NCBI RefSeq assembly: GCF_900188335.1 | Contig: NZ_FZOY01000007.1 | Location: forward strand, 124,001-188,000 | Origin: Tropicimonas sediminicola | Lineage (GTDB): Bacteria > Pseudomonadota > Alphaproteobacteria > Rhodobacterales > Rhodobacteraceae | Length of the DNA stretch: 64,000 nucleotides | Direction of reading: 5' to 3' | Part shown: positions 55,299 through 64,000 of the stretch, piece after piece | Layout: the number at the start of each line of letters is the position of its first letter | How positions within the stretch are numbered: the stretch's first letter is position 1 | The notes under the pieces: model-generated | The model's input: the letters and a program-made list of their open reading frames with translations, nothing else | Told to the model about the DNA's origin: nothing | Databases searched by the model: none | Position numbers and translations under genes: made by a program

Positions 55299-56093
55299 TC
55301 AGCCGCCCAACTTGTAGTCGAGGAACCACTTCTTGTTCAACGCGTCGAGCGTGCCGTCTTCCTTCATCTCGGCGATGGCGGCGTTGATCGGCTCCACGAG
55401 GTCGGAGCCCTTGGGGAAGATAAACCCGAAATCCTCGGTGCCGAGCGGCTCGCCGATGATCTTGAGCTTGCCCTCGGAGGCGCTGACATAGCCCTGCGCG
55501 GCAGTGGAATCCGAAAGCGCGAGGTCGATGTCGCCCGTGCGCAGCGCCTGGATCGCGGCTCCGAACGTCTCGAAGAGCTTCATGCGCGGGTTTTGCTCGT
55601 CGCCATCCAGAACGTCGTAGATCCCGACGTAGAAGGGCGTGGTGCCCGGCTGGGCGCCGATCAGGAGATCCTCGTTGGCGGCAAACTCGGTGTGATCGGA
55701 GAAGCGGTCCTCGTCCCCGGCCACGATCATCATCATCTCGGAGCGCAGGTACGGAGCGGAAAAGTCCACCTTCTCGGCCCGGTCCTCGCGGATCGTGATG
55801 CCGGTCATGCCCATGTCGTACTGCGCTTCGGACACGGCTGGGATCATCGCGTCCCAGGAGATGTTCTCGTAGGTCACGGTGATGTTGAGCCGCTCGGCGA
55901 TTTCGGCCATCGCGTCGTATTCCCAGCCGATCGCGTCACCGGACGCCGGGTCGACGAATTGCAGCGGCGGATAGGCGTTCTCGGTGACGACAACCACCTC
56001 GCGCCCCCCGAGATCGGGGGTCTCGGCAAGGGTCGGCGCGGCGCCGAGCGAGAGCAAAGCGGCCAGCGCCGCGACGGATCTGGTGAAGGGCAT
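55299..56093 (-). CDS. Polar amino-acid ABC transporter substrate-binding protein
   Basis: The 264-residue protein has a signal peptide ([20 protein letters not shown], cleaved near LAE) and the SBP_bac_3 domain with [39 protein letters not shown] and [24 protein letters not shown]. It binds polar amino acids in the periplasm for the adjacent permease. GGGAGG lies upstream of ATG 56093. The exact ligand is unknown. Confidence 0.93.
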   Translation of the reverse strand: MPFTRSVAALAALLSLGAAPTLAETPDLGGREVVVVTENAYPPLQFVDPASGDAIGWEYDAMAEIAERLNITVTYENISWDAMIPAVSEAQYDMGMTGITIREDRAEKVDFSAPYLRSEMMMIVAGDEDRFSDHTEFAANEDLLIGAQPGTTPFYVGIYDVLDGDEQNPRMKLFETFGAAIQALRTGDIDLALSDSTAAQGYVSASEGKLKIIGEPLGTEDFGFIFPKGSDLVEPINAAIAEMKEDGTLDALNKKWFLDYKLGG

Positions 56094-56159
56094 TGCTGCC
56101 TCCCTGTTGTTGCGGGACGAGTATGGCGCAGCTTGCGCCACTGTCCAGACGGCGACAGC

Positions 56160-57200
56160 TCAGCCGCCGCAAACCGGGCAATCGGCACGCGGTTTCAGCG
56201 ATATCTGCCGGGTTTCGCCGTAAAGGGCGTCGTAGATCAGCATACGGCCGCGCAACGGCTCGCCGGCCCCCGAAAGCAGCTTGACGGCTTCCGCGGCCAT
56301 CATCGCGCCTACCACACCCGGCAAGGGTCCGAGAACGCCGGCCTCGGCACAGGTCGGGGCAAGACCCGGTGCCGGGGCTTCGGGAAAGATGCATTGGTAA
56401 CAGGGCGTTCCGCGCGCCGGGTCGAAGACGGAGATCTGCCCCTCCCACTGGCTGAGCGCGCCGGAGATCAGCGGGATGCCTGCAGCGGCCGCGGTGCGGT
56501 TCACGAGGTAGCGGGTGTCGAAATTGTCTGTGCCGTCGAGGACGAGGTCATATTCTGCAAAGAGATCGGCGGCGATCTCCTCGGTCAGCAGGCGATGGTA
56601 GGGCTTGATCGTCATGAACGGGTTGCGCGCCGACATCGCCCGCGCCGCGGACATCACCTTGGGCGTGCCCAGATCCTCGTCGCGATGCGCGATCTGGCGC
56701 TGCAGGTTCGAGACATCGACCTCGTCGTCGTCGATCACCCCGATGGTACCAACCCCGGCTGCCGCAAGGTAGAGCAGCGCCGGCGAGCCGAGCCCGCCTG
56801 CCCCGATCACCAGAACCCGGGCCTCGCGCAGCTTCTTCTGCCCCGGCCCGCCGATCTCGCGCAGCATGATGTGGCGGGCGTAGCGGTCGAGTTCGTCGGT
56901 CTGGAAGGTCTTGCCCGATTGCGGCGCATCGTCCGCCGCTTCCGGCTGCGCCCGCCGCCGCAGCCAGCGCACGCCCCGGGAATAGCCCCAGGCCAGCGCC
57001 GCGAAGCCGCCGAAGAGGAGCCATGGGGCCGGCGACTCGCCGGTCGCCATGCGCAGCGGATGGCCGGCCGGCAGCAGGAGCTGCTCCGCCAGCACGCCGA
57101 CATAGAGCACCCCGATCATCGTCCAGCGCAGGCGACGCGGCGCCGACATCACGGCGCCGATCCCCCAGATGATCGCGGCGAGGACAAGAACCAGAAGCAT
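56160..57200 (-). CDS. moeB: Molybdopterin-synthase adenylyltransferase with N-terminal membrane region
   Basis: The 346-residue E1-like enzyme activates the MoaD C-terminus by adenylation. It has VLVIGAGGLGSPALLYLAAAG, DGTDNFDTRYLVN, the Cys-containing TCAEAGVLGPLPGVVG, and zinc Cys pairs CYQC and CPVC. The first about 95 residues contain two to three hydrophobic segments ([35 protein letters not shown]), which ordinary MoeB lacks. It overlaps dut by one base as the last gene of coaBC-dut-moeB. Confidence 0.92.
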   Translation of the reverse strand: MLLVLVLAAIIWGIGAVMSAPRRLRWTMIGVLYVGVLAEQLLLPAGHPLRMATGESPAPWLLFGGFAALAWGYSRGVRWLRRRAQPEAADDAPQSGKTFQTDELDRYARHIMLREIGGPGQKKLREARVLVIGAGGLGSPALLYLAAAGVGTIGVIDDDEVDVSNLQRQIAHRDEDLGTPKVMSAARAMSARNPFMTIKPYHRLLTEEIAADLFAEYDLVLDGTDNFDTRYLVNRTAAAAGIPLISGALSQWEGQISVFDPARGTPCYQCIFPEAPAPGLAPTCAEAGVLGPLPGVVGAMMAAEAVKLLSGAGEPLRGRMLIYDALYGETRQISLKPRADCPVCGG

Positions 57201-57667
57201 CAGCCGCGCCCTGTGGAGCCGAAGCCGCCCGCGCCTCGGGCGCTGTCGCCCAGGGCATCGGCGATCTCGAAACGGGCCTGCACGACAGGTGCCACGATCA
57301 TCTGCGCCACGCGCTCGCCATGCCGGATCCGGTGCGGCTCGGCCCCGAGGTTCACGAGCAGGATGCCGAGCGGACCGCGGTAGTCGCTGTCGATCGTGCC
57401 CGGCGTGTTGGGCAGGCTGATCCCGTGTTTCAGGGCGAGGCCGGATCGCGGGCGGATCTGCACCTCGTAGCCGGGCGGGATCTCAAGTCGCAGGCCGCTG
57501 GGAATGATCCGGCGTTCCAGCGGGGCCAGTTCGATCCCCTCGGCGCGATCCCCCGGCGGGAAGTTGGCGCGGATGTCCGCACCTGCGGCCCCGGCGGTCT
57601 CGTAGCTCGGCAGGGCGACCTCCGGGTCGGCCCAGTCCTCGCGCATCAGCTTGACGAGCACGCTCAC
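57200..57667 (-). CDS. dut: Deoxyuridine 5'-triphosphate nucleotidohydrolase
   Basis: This 155-residue homotrimeric dUTPase converts dUTP to dUMP, keeping uracil out of DNA. Motif 2 region [18 protein letters not shown], motif 3 [11 protein letters not shown] and motif 5 [12 protein letters not shown] are intact. The GTG start overlaps the coaBC stop (GTGA) and the stop overlaps moeB. This coupling of coaBC and dut is common in alphaproteobacteria. Confidence 0.97.
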   Translation of the reverse strand: MSVLVKLMREDWADPEVALPSYETAGAAGADIRANFPPGDRAEGIELAPLERRIIPSGLRLEIPPGYEVQIRPRSGLALKHGISLPNTPGTIDSDYRGPLGILLVNLGAEPHRIRHGERVAQMIVAPVVQARFEIADALGDSARGAGGFGSTGRG

Positions 57668-58860
57668 GCCAGCGCCTCCGCGATCCGCTGTGCCAGTTGC
57701 CGGGCGACGGCGTCCTTGCCCATGCGCGGCCAGGTCTCCGCCCCCGCGTCGGAGATCAGCGTGACCTCGTTCTCGCTGCCGCCCATGATCCCGGTGCCCT
57801 CCGACACGTCGTTGGCGAGGATCCAGTCGCAGCCCTTGCGCGCGCGCTTGGCGGTGGCATGGGCCACCACGTTATCCGTCTCGGCGGCGAATCCCACGAC
57901 GAGGGCGGGCCGATCCTCCGTCAGGCTGGAGATCTCGGCAAGGATGTCGGGGTTCTCGGCGAACTCGAGCGCCGGCGGGGTGCCGCTGCCGTCCTTTTTC
58001 ATCTTGCGATCCGCGGCATTGGCCACACGCCAGTCCGCCACCGCGGCGGCAAAGACGCCGGCATCGGCCGGAAGCGCCGCCATCACCGCATCGCGCATCT
58101 GCCGGGCGGTCTCCACCGAGACGACCTCGACCCCGGGCGGCGGAGGCACGCTTGCCGGTCCGGTGACGAAACTCACACGCGCACCGAGCGCGACGAGCGC
58201 CGCGGCAATTGCCGTTCCCTGCGCGCCCGAGGAGCGGTTGGCGATGTAGCGCACGGGATCGATCGGCTCGTGGGTCGGCCCCGAGGTGACAACCACATGG
58301 CGCCCGGCAAGTGGCCCGTCGGCGAGCGCCGTCTCCACCGCCGCCACGATGTCGGGCACCTCGGCCATCCGGCCGAAGCCGAATTCCCCGCAGGCCATCG
58401 GCCCTTCGTCGGGCCCGATCGTCCGGACCCCGTCGGCCAGCAGCGTGGCCAGGTTGCGGCGCGTCGCCGGATGCTCCCACATCCGCACGTTCATCGCCGG
58501 CGCGATCAGAACCGGCGTGTCGGTCGCCAGCAGCAGCGTCGAGGCCAGATCGTTGGCGTGCCCATGGGCCATCTTGGCCATCAGGTCCGCCGTTGCCGGG
58601 GCCACGACGATCAAATCGGCCGAGCGGCTGAGCTCGATATGGCCCATCTCCGCCTCGTCGGTCAGGTCGAAGAGATCGCGGTAAACCTTCTCGGCGGCCA
58701 GCGCCGAGGCGCTGAGCGGGGTCACGAACTGTTCCGCCGCGGGGGTCAGCACCGGGGTCACGGCAAAGCCGCGGTCGCGCAGGCGGCGAATGAGATCGAG
58801 CGACTTGAAGGCCGCGATACCGCCACCGATGATCAGAAGGATGCGCCTCTGCGTGCTCAT
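57664..58860 (-). CDS. coaBC: Bifunctional phosphopantothenoylcysteine decarboxylase/synthetase
   Basis: The 398-residue enzyme makes 4'-phosphopantetheine in coenzyme A synthesis. The CoaC flavin domain begins [19 protein letters not shown] and carries APAMNVRMW and [14 protein letters not shown]; the CoaB domain begins near residue 185 with [19 protein letters not shown] and contains [17 protein letters not shown]. Both domains are full length. It is the first gene of the coaBC-dut-moeB operon. Confidence 0.97.
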   Translation of the reverse strand: MSTQRRILLIIGGGIAAFKSLDLIRRLRDRGFAVTPVLTPAAEQFVTPLSASALAAEKVYRDLFDLTDEAEMGHIELSRSADLIVVAPATADLMAKMAHGHANDLASTLLLATDTPVLIAPAMNVRMWEHPATRRNLATLLADGVRTIGPDEGPMACGEFGFGRMAEVPDIVAAVETALADGPLAGRHVVVTSGPTHEPIDPVRYIANRSSGAQGTAIAAALVALGARVSFVTGPASVPPPPGVEVVSVETARQMRDAVMAALPADAGVFAAAVADWRVANAADRKMKKDGSGTPPALEFAENPDILAEISSLTEDRPALVVGFAAETDNVVAHATAKRARKGCDWILANDVSEGTGIMGGSENEVTLISDAGAETWPRMGKDAVARQLAQRIAEALA

Positions 58861-58934
58861 GTCCCGCCTTCCCCAGCTTTCCTGACCAACGGTTTAGGGG
58901 GCGCCAGCGGGGCTGGCAAGCAGCGGCGGCCAGC

Positions 58935-59753
58935 TCACCCCTTGCGGAACACCGCGCAGGGGTCCTCGCGCTCAGCCGGCTCGGTCACCAGCCAGGCATC
59001 ATGCGGAACCTCGCCCGATGCCGCGTCGAACGGTGCCTCGAACTGGCCGAGTGTCACGACACGCAGTTCCGGCGCGGCGGCGGCAAGGTAGGCCGGCATG
59101 CCCCAGTCCCGCCGGGCATGGCCATTGCCGGTGATCACGGCCACCGGTCCGCCGGTTTCCTCCAGTGCCACAAGCGTCGTCTCGCTGAAACGGGCGTCGC
59201 GCAGGCGCTGCGCCTCGACCATTCCGCCGAGCATCTCCTCGGGAAGGGCGTTGCAATGGGCCTCCATCTGCATCGCCTCGCGCTCGGCCTGCTCCGCCTC
59301 GGGCAACGGGCCGAGCCCATAGCGCACGGCCTCGTCGCCAAAGACCTCCGCGGCGCTGCTGCCCATCGCCTCCATCAGTTCTTCCCGCGCTACCGCTGCG
59401 CCATAGATGCGCGCCTCCGGAGCCGCCAGCAGGATCGGGTGGTAGAGCGAGAAATCGGGCCAGCCCGTCTCCGACCAGGCCAAGGCCTCGGCCAGCGCCG
59501 CGCCGTCCTCGCGCGTCATGCCGTTGGCAGTCGCGGCTTGTTCAGGGGTGAACATCTCGAACACGAGCGCGGCGGGCTGGATGGACGCGACCACCTCAGC
59601 CTGGTTGGCGTGATGCGCCGGGTTGTCGTGCACCTCGCCGAGGATCACCACCGGGGCGCCGCCAGGATCGAACAGCTTTACGCTCCCGACGTCGGCAGCA
59701 AAAGCCTGTGAGGCGAGCAGGGTGAAACACAAGGGGATCAGCGGCAGCTTCAT
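58935..59753 (-). CDS. ChaN-family (DUF399) exported haem-binding protein
   Basis: The 272-residue protein has a signal peptide (MKLPLIPLCFTLLASQAFA) and the family motifs VILGEVHDNPAHHANQ and VAVITGNGHARRDWG, which in ChaN/PhuW-type proteins form the haem-related pocket. No lipobox is apparent. The start ATG overlaps the stop of the upstream sigma factor gene (ATGA). Its role in haem or iron handling is inferred from the family. Confidence 0.88.
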   Translation of the reverse strand: MKLPLIPLCFTLLASQAFAADVGSVKLFDPGGAPVVILGEVHDNPAHHANQAEVVASIQPAALVFEMFTPEQAATANGMTREDGAALAEALAWSETGWPDFSLYHPILLAAPEARIYGAAVAREELMEAMGSSAAEVFGDEAVRYGLGPLPEAEQAEREAMQMEAHCNALPEEMLGGMVEAQRLRDARFSETTLVALEETGGPVAVITGNGHARRDWGMPAYLAAAAPELRVVTLGQFEAPFDAASGEVPHDAWLVTEPAEREDPCAVFRKG

Positions 59754-60628
59754 GCCAGCAACTGATACACCTCCGGGCTGTTGCCCTCCAGCGTCTTGCG
59801 CATCTTTGCGAAGGCCGCGGCCTCCAGCTGGCGGACACGCTCCTTGGAAAGCCCAAGCTCGACACCGAGCGATTCCAGCGTCCGCGGCTCGTCCCGGAGC
59901 TTGCGCTCGATCACGATGAACCGCTCGCGTTCCGGAAGATCCTGCAACGCGGCCTGGAGCCACCCGCGCAGCGTTTCCTGATCCCGATCGACTTCGACAA
60001 GGTCTGCGGCGCACGGCCCGTCGTCTTCAAGCGTCTCGACCCACTCCCGCCCCTCGTCATCCGAGGATTGCGTGGCGTTTAGCGAGAAATCACCTCCCGA
60101 CAGCCGGCCCTGCATCATCTCGACGTCCTTCAGCGGCACACCGATCTCTGTGGCGATCTGCTGACGGAGCTGGTGGCCGTCGAGCGGCGCGCCCTCTGCC
60201 TCCGCCTCGCGCTCGAGCCGCGCTTGAACCCGGCGCAGGTTGAAGAAAAGCGCTTTCTGGCTGGAGGTCGAACCGGTCCGCACCAGCGACCAGTTCCGCA
60301 GGACGTGGTCCTGGATCGAGGCCTTGATCCACCACACAGCGTAGGTCGAGAAACGCACGCCCCTGTCCGGGTCGAACTTGTCGGCCGCCTTCATCAGACC
60401 GAGCGAGGCTTCCTGGATCAGGTCGTTCATGGGCGCGCCGTAGCGGCGATACTTTGACGCCATGGAGATCGCCAGCCTCATGTAGGCAGTGACCAGACGG
60501 TGAAGTGCCTCGGTGTCTCGCCTGTCCCGCCATGCGCGAGCGAGATCCAGTTCGGTCTCGGCGTCCAGAAGTTCCGCCGACATCGCGCGGCGGGACAACG
60601 TCATATCCCGGGTTTGATCGAGTGGCAT
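59750..60628 (-). CDS. RNA polymerase sigma factor RpoH family (RpoHII-like)
   Basis: The 292-residue heat-shock-type sigma factor shows region 2 (NDLIQEASLGLMKAADKFD, FSTYAVWWIKASIQDHVLR), the RpoH box QKALFFNLRR, and region 4 (ERFIVIERKLRDEPRTLES, SKERVRQLEAAAFAKMR). The MPLDQTRDMTLSRRAM start has GGAGGGGAG upstream. Rhodobacterales carry two paralogues; this one resembles RpoHII, which responds to singlet oxygen, but the paralogue call is inference. chaN overlaps its stop codon. Confidence 0.92.
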   Translation of the reverse strand: MPLDQTRDMTLSRRAMSAELLDAETELDLARAWRDRRDTEALHRLVTAYMRLAISMASKYRRYGAPMNDLIQEASLGLMKAADKFDPDRGVRFSTYAVWWIKASIQDHVLRNWSLVRTGSTSSQKALFFNLRRVQARLEREAEAEGAPLDGHQLRQQIATEIGVPLKDVEMMQGRLSGGDFSLNATQSSDDEGREWVETLEDDGPCAADLVEVDRDQETLRGWLQAALQDLPERERFIVIERKLRDEPRTLESLGVELGLSKERVRQLEAAAFAKMRKTLEGNSPEVYQLLA

Positions 60629-60728
60629 GGTCTCCCCTCCGTCATGCTTCGCAGGCGTTCTCATCTCTCTTGTGTTCTGTTACGGAAGGCGTCGGAAGTC
60701 GGATCAAAATAAAACGGAGCGGCCGGAG

Positions 60729-61262
60729 ATGACGGGACTGACCCTGGTTCTGGGGGGCGCGAGCTCCGGCAAGTCGGACTGGGCCGAGCGCCTGGTGGAC
60801 ACGATGGACCGGCCCAAGGTCTACATTGCCACCGCGCAGGCTTTCGATCCGGAGATGGAAGCCAAGATCGCCCGGCACCGCAGCGATCGCGGCGGCGGCT
60901 GGCAGACAATCGAAGCGCCGCAGATGCTGACCGAGGCGCTCTCCAGCCTGCCTGACGGCCATGTCGCCCTGCTCGACTGCGTCACCATGTGGCTGAGCAA
61001 CCGCCTGCTCGCGGATGCGCCGCTGGAGGAGGAGATCCCGACGCTGCTCGACGCGCTCGACACCTGCAATGTGCCCGTAGTCGTCGTCTCGAACGAGGTC
61101 GGCCAGGGGATCGTGCCGGACAACGCCCTGTCGCGCCGGTTCCGGGACCTGCAGGGCCGGCTCAACCGGCAGATCGCGGAGCGTGCCGACCGGGTGGTCG
61201 CGGTGATGGCCGGGCTGCCGCTCGTGCTCAAGGGAACGCTTCCGGAGACCGCCACATGGTAA
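60729..61262 (+). CDS. cobP: Bifunctional adenosylcobinamide kinase/guanylyltransferase
   Basis: This 177-residue enzyme (CobU/CobP) phosphorylates adenosylcobinamide and adds GMP in cobalamin assembly. The P-loop LVLGGASSGKSDWAERL is at residues 6-22, and VSNEVGQGIVPDNALSR is the C-terminal family block. It diverges from the sigma factor gene with about 100 bases between and overlaps the following phosphatase gene. No cobalamin riboswitch was found upstream. Confidence 0.95.
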   Translation: MTGLTLVLGGASSGKSDWAERLVDTMDRPKVYIATAQAFDPEMEAKIARHRSDRGGGWQTIEAPQMLTEALSSLPDGHVALLDCVTMWLSNRLLADAPLEEEIPTLLDALDTCNVPVVVVSNEVGQGIVPDNALSRRFRDLQGRLNRQIAERADRVVAVMAGLPLVLKGTLPETATW

Positions 61263-61828
61263 GGTGGTGGTGGGTGCGCCACGGCCCGACGGGACGGCGC
61301 GACATGAACGGCTGGACGGACGTCCCCGCCGACCTCTCCGACACCGACCGGCTGGACCGGCTGGCGGACTTCCTGCCGGCGGAGGCCACGGTGATCTCTT
61401 CGGATCTCACCCGCGCCATCACCACCGCCGACCGCCTCCAGCGGGACCGCGCGCGGTTGCCCAACGAGGCCGGGCTGCGGGAGATCAACTTCGGCGCCTG
61501 GGAAGCGCGCAGTTTCGACGATGTGCAGGCCGAGGATCCGCGCCTGGTGCGCCGCTACTGGGAGAGCCCGGGCGACGTGCACCCGCCCGGCGGCGAAAGC
61601 TGGAACGACCTGTCGCACAGGGTCGGCAAGGTCGTGGACTGGCTCACCGGGGAGGCGGGGGACATCATCGCCGTCGCCCATTTCGGCACCATCCTGACCC
61701 AGGTCCAGCGCGCACGCGGCTGCACCCCGACCGAGGCGCTCGCCCAGGAGATCGACGCGCTGTCCGTCACCTGCCTCGTCTGGAACGGCCAGGGCTGGTC
61801 CGTCGATCTGGTCAACCACCACCCCTGA
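61256..61828 (+). CDS. Histidine phosphatase (CobC/alpha-ribazole phosphatase-like)
   Basis: The 190-residue protein belongs to the phosphoglycerate-mutase-like group: the catalytic RHG is in WVRHGPTGRRDMNGW, LREINFGAWEAR gives the conserved Glu, and IIAVAHFGTIL the second His. The start overlaps cobP by seven bases, which suggests the cobalamin-pathway alpha-ribazole phosphatase, but the sequence itself only supports a histidine phosphatase. Confidence 0.85.
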   Translation: MVRWWWVRHGPTGRRDMNGWTDVPADLSDTDRLDRLADFLPAEATVISSDLTRAITTADRLQRDRARLPNEAGLREINFGAWEARSFDDVQAEDPRLVRRYWESPGDVHPPGGESWNDLSHRVGKVVDWLTGEAGDIIAVAHFGTILTQVQRARGCTPTEALAQEIDALSVTCLVWNGQGWSVDLVNHHP

Positions 61829-61946
61829 CCCGGCGCGCATCCGCCGCCCGGGACGATTGGCCTCAGATTGGCATGGACCGGAGCGGTGATCTTCTTTACG
61901 CCAAGGGGCGTTCAGTCAGCGCGGGATCGCCCCGCGGAGGTGCATC

Positions 61947-62822
61947 GTGACGTATGAGTTGTTCATCGGGAGCCGGGCCTATTCCTCTTGGTCGCTACGT
62001 GGCTGGCTGCTCTTCGAGCGGTTCGGTTTGACCTGTAAGGTCCGCAAGGTGGACTTCCTCGAAGCCGGCGTCGCGGAGCAACTGGAAGCCGTTCCGCCGG
62101 CCCGCACCGTGCCGACCCTGCGCATGACCGACGGGACGATCCTCTGGGATTCGCTCGCGATCGCCGAGGAACTGGCAAGCCGTCACCCCGAGGCCGGCCA
62201 CTGGCCCTCCGACCCCACCGCCCGCGCCATCGCCCGCTGTCTCGCCGCCGAGATGCACAGCGGGTTCACCGCACTGCGCAGCCAGTGCCCGATGAACCTG
62301 CAGGCCGCCTATTCCGAAGCGCCGGTGCGCGGGGACCTGCAGGCCGATCTCGACCGGATCGAACAGATCTGGGACCACGCCCGCACGAGCCTCCGCCCCA
62401 AAGGCCCGTGGCTCTGCGGAGATTATTCGATCGCCGACGCGTTCTTCGCTCCGGTTGCGGCGCGGATCGCGGGCTATGGCCTGCCGGTCTCCGAGGCCGG
62501 CCAGGCCTATGTCGCGGCCCATCTGGCCGACCCCGCGTTCCGGCGTTGGCGGGCGATGGGGATCGCGGAGGGCACCGACCTGCCCTGGTACGACCGCGAC
62601 TACCCGCTGGCCGACTGGCCCGGACCGGAACCGATCCCGGCGCGGGCGGTCGATGCGGGGCCGTCGATTAACGAGACCTGCCCCTATTCCGGCGATCCGG
62701 TAACCGACTACGCCGAGATCGCCGGCCGTGTCATCGGCTTCTGCAACCCGTTCTGCCGCGACAAATCCGTCGCCGATCCGGCGGCTTGGCCGCAGCTGGC
62801 CCCTCTCATTAAGACTATGTAA
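61947..62822 (+). CDS. Glutathione S-transferase with C-terminal Cys-rich extension
   Basis: The 291-residue protein has an N-terminal thioredoxin-like GST domain (MTYELFIGSRAYSSWSLRG; RTVPTLRMTDGTILWDSLAI) and a helical C-domain to about residue 215. The last about 60 residues add NETCPYSGDPVTDYAE and GFCNPFCRDKSV, a four-Cys YHS-like pattern not part of ordinary GSTs. GTG 61947 follows CGGAGG. The tail may bind a metal; function is unknown. It ends 48 bases before comM. Confidence 0.87.
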   Translation: MTYELFIGSRAYSSWSLRGWLLFERFGLTCKVRKVDFLEAGVAEQLEAVPPARTVPTLRMTDGTILWDSLAIAEELASRHPEAGHWPSDPTARAIARCLAAEMHSGFTALRSQCPMNLQAAYSEAPVRGDLQADLDRIEQIWDHARTSLRPKGPWLCGDYSIADAFFAPVAARIAGYGLPVSEAGQAYVAAHLADPAFRRWRAMGIAEGTDLPWYDRDYPLADWPGPEPIPARAVDAGPSINETCPYSGDPVTDYAEIAGRVIGFCNPFCRDKSVADPAAWPQLAPLIKTM

Positions 62823-62824
62823 AC
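62809..62824 (+). promoter_or_regulatory. CtrA-like box upstream of comM
   Basis: TTAAGACTATGTAAAC fits TTAA-N7-TTAAC with one mismatch in the second half (TAAAC). It overlaps the stop codon of the GST gene and ends 46 bases before the comM start. Functional binding is inference, but it matches the site found before dprA. Confidence 0.45.
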
Positions 62825-62870
62825 CATCCTGCCCGCATCCTCGGCCGACTTTGTCGAAGCGAGGCGGTGA

Positions 62871-64000
62871 ATGGTTGCGCGGGCGCATACGGTGGCCTTC
62901 GAGGGTGTGGACGCACGGCCCGTCGAGGTACAATGCGCAATCAGCCCCGGCATCCCGGCCTTTTCCATCGTTGGCCTGCCGGACAAGGCGGTGAGCGAGG
63001 CCCGAGAGCGTGTGCGGGCGGCGCTCGGCGCGATGGCTATCGCCCTGCCCTCCAAGCGGATCACCGTCAATCTCTCGCCCGCGGATCTGCCCAAGGAAGG
63101 ATCGCATTTCGACCTGCCGATCGCGATGGCGTTGCTCGCGGCGCTGGAGATCGTCCCGGCCGACCTCGTCGAACAGACCGTAGCCCTTGGAGAGCTTTCT
63201 CTGGATGGCGACCTGGTATCGGTCATCGGCGCGCTGCCCGCCGCGATGACCGCCGCGGAGGACGGCCGCAGCCTGCTCTGCCCGGCGTCCTGTGGCCCCG
63301 AAGCGGCCTGGGTCGATGCCGTGCAGGTCATTGCACCGGCCTCCCTCACCGCCGCCGTGCGCCACTTCACCGGCCAGACGCCCCTCGCCCCGGCCAGCGC
63401 CGGAGAGGTCATCGCCACCGGCAACCTGCGCGACTTTCGCGACGTGAAGGGCCAGGAGCGCGCCAAGAGGGCGCTGGAGATCGCCGCGGCCGGCCGCCAC
63501 CACGTTCTGCTCGTCGGCGCGCCGGGCGCCGGCAAGTCGATGCTCGCGGCACGGATGCCCGGAATCCTGCCGCCGCTCTCGCCGGCCGAGGCGCTGGAAA
63601 CCTCGATGATCCACTCGCTGACCGGCCTGCTGGACGAAGGTGGCATTTCCCGCGACCGGCCGTTCCGGGAGCCGCATCACACCGCCTCGGTCCCGGCCAT
63701 CGTCGGCGGCGGCCGCGGAGCGAAACCGGGGGAGATCTCGCTCGCCCACAACGGCGTCCTGTTTCTCGACGAACTGCCGGAGTTCCCGCGACAGGTGCTC
63801 GAGACCCTGCGCCAGCCGATCGAGACCGGCGAGGTCGTGGTCGCCCGCGCCAATGCCCATGTGCGCTACCCGTGCCGCTTCCTGCTGGTCGCCGCGGCAA
63901 ATCCCTGCCGCTGCGGCCATCTTGCCGAACCGGGCCGCGCCTGCGCCCGCGCGCCCGCCTGCGGCGAGGATTACCTCGGCCGGATCTCCGGGCCGCTGCT
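62871..64000 (+). CDS. comM: YifB/ComM-family Mg-chelatase-like ATPase, N-terminal part (3' end outside window)
   Basis: The visible 376 codons include the N-terminal ChlI domain (HTVAFEGVDARPVEVQCAIS, GLPDKAVSEARERVRAAL) and the AAA+ core with Walker A VGAPGAGKSMLAARMPG, FLDELPEFPRQVLETLRQP (Walker B) and the start of the zinc/Cys block NPCRCGHLAEPGRAC. ComM is a branch-migration helicase that helps integrate transforming DNA. About 500 residues are usual, so about three quarters is seen. A CtrA-like box lies upstream. Confidence 0.93.
   Translation, partial: MVARAHTVAFEGVDARPVEVQCAISPGIPAFSIVGLPDKAVSEARERVRAALGAMAIALPSKRITVNLSPADLPKEGSHFDLPIAMALLAALEIVPADLVEQTVALGELSLDGDLVSVIGALPAAMTAAEDGRSLLCPASCGPEAAWVDAVQVIAPASLTAAVRHFTGQTPLAPASAGEVIATGNLRDFRDVKGQERAKRALEIAAAGRHHVLLVGAPGAGKSMLAARMPGILPPLSPAEALETSMIHSLTGLLDEGGISRDRPFREPHHTASVPAIVGGGRGAKPGEISLAHNGVLFLDELPEFPRQVLETLRQPIETGEVVVARANAHVRYPCRFLLVAAANPCRCGHLAEPGRACARAPACGEDYLGRISGPL

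Overview
The window is a contiguous, gene-dense, high-GC chromosomal segment from an alphaproteobacterium, almost certainly Rhodobacterales/Rhodobacteraceae (Roseobacter-type). The grounds are the ctaC-ctaB-small ORF-ctaG-ctaE-SURF1-thrC-M16 protease order, an RpoH-family sigma factor coupled to a ChaN-like gene, coaBC-dut-moeB coupling, a Tad pilus locus with Flp pilins of the AVTVDW type, and CtrA-like boxes. I saw no rRNA, tRNA, insertion sequence, prophage, CRISPR array or origin. Nearly all genes look intact; the two at the edges (ackA, comM) are cut by the window.

Layout. 0-5 kb: acetate kinase (partial), gpsA, a YihY-family membrane protein, the Kdo transferase waaA and a small membrane protein, then a 568-base gap. 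5-15 kb: yebC, an SLC13/RCK_C permease, a metallo-beta-lactamase-fold protein, an FAD-linked 2-hydroxyacid dehydrogenase, apt, and a coupled thrC / M16 peptidase / acetyltransferase operon. 15-19 kb: the aa3 oxidase cluster (subunits II and III, haem O synthase, Cox11, SURF1; no subunit I). 19-28 kb: tldD, an acetyltransferase, dprA, topA, a DUF1127 protein divergent from a MocR-type regulator, and both subunits of a 3-oxoacid CoA-transferase. 28-31.5 kb: a three-gene operon of a flippase-like membrane protein, a DprE1-like oxidase and a DprE2-like reductase.

31.5-47.5 kb: a lytic transglycosylase, then the Tad (Flp) pilus locus. It has three near-identical flp genes, each with its own terminator, a divergent fourth flp-like gene, cpaB, cpaC, a small lipoprotein, cpaE, cpaF, tadB, tadC, two TPR lipoproteins and the prepilin peptidase cpaA, followed by an AAA+ ATPase of unknown role. 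No tadE/F/G or recognisable cpaD is present. CpaF drives the TadB/TadC platform, CpaA matures Flp, CpaC/CpaB form the outer-membrane channel, and CpaE probably positions the machine.

47.6-64 kb: a ligase-associated DEXH helicase, a D-2-hydroxyacid dehydrogenase with an unusual active site, an SH3 protein, an M3 oligopeptidase, a DUF4399 protein, an amino-acid ABC permease plus binding protein without an ATPase, moeB-dut-coaBC, chaN-rpoH, cobP plus a histidine phosphatase, a GST with a Cys-rich tail, and partial comM. dprA and comM, the two DNA-uptake genes, both carry CtrA-like upstream sites.

I did not find an obviously new defence or mobile system. The best leads are the DprE1/DprE2/flippase operon, the flp triplication with identical products, the Tad-linked ATPase, the paired CtrA boxes, and a recurring GGGTATTT...AAGAAG intergenic element.
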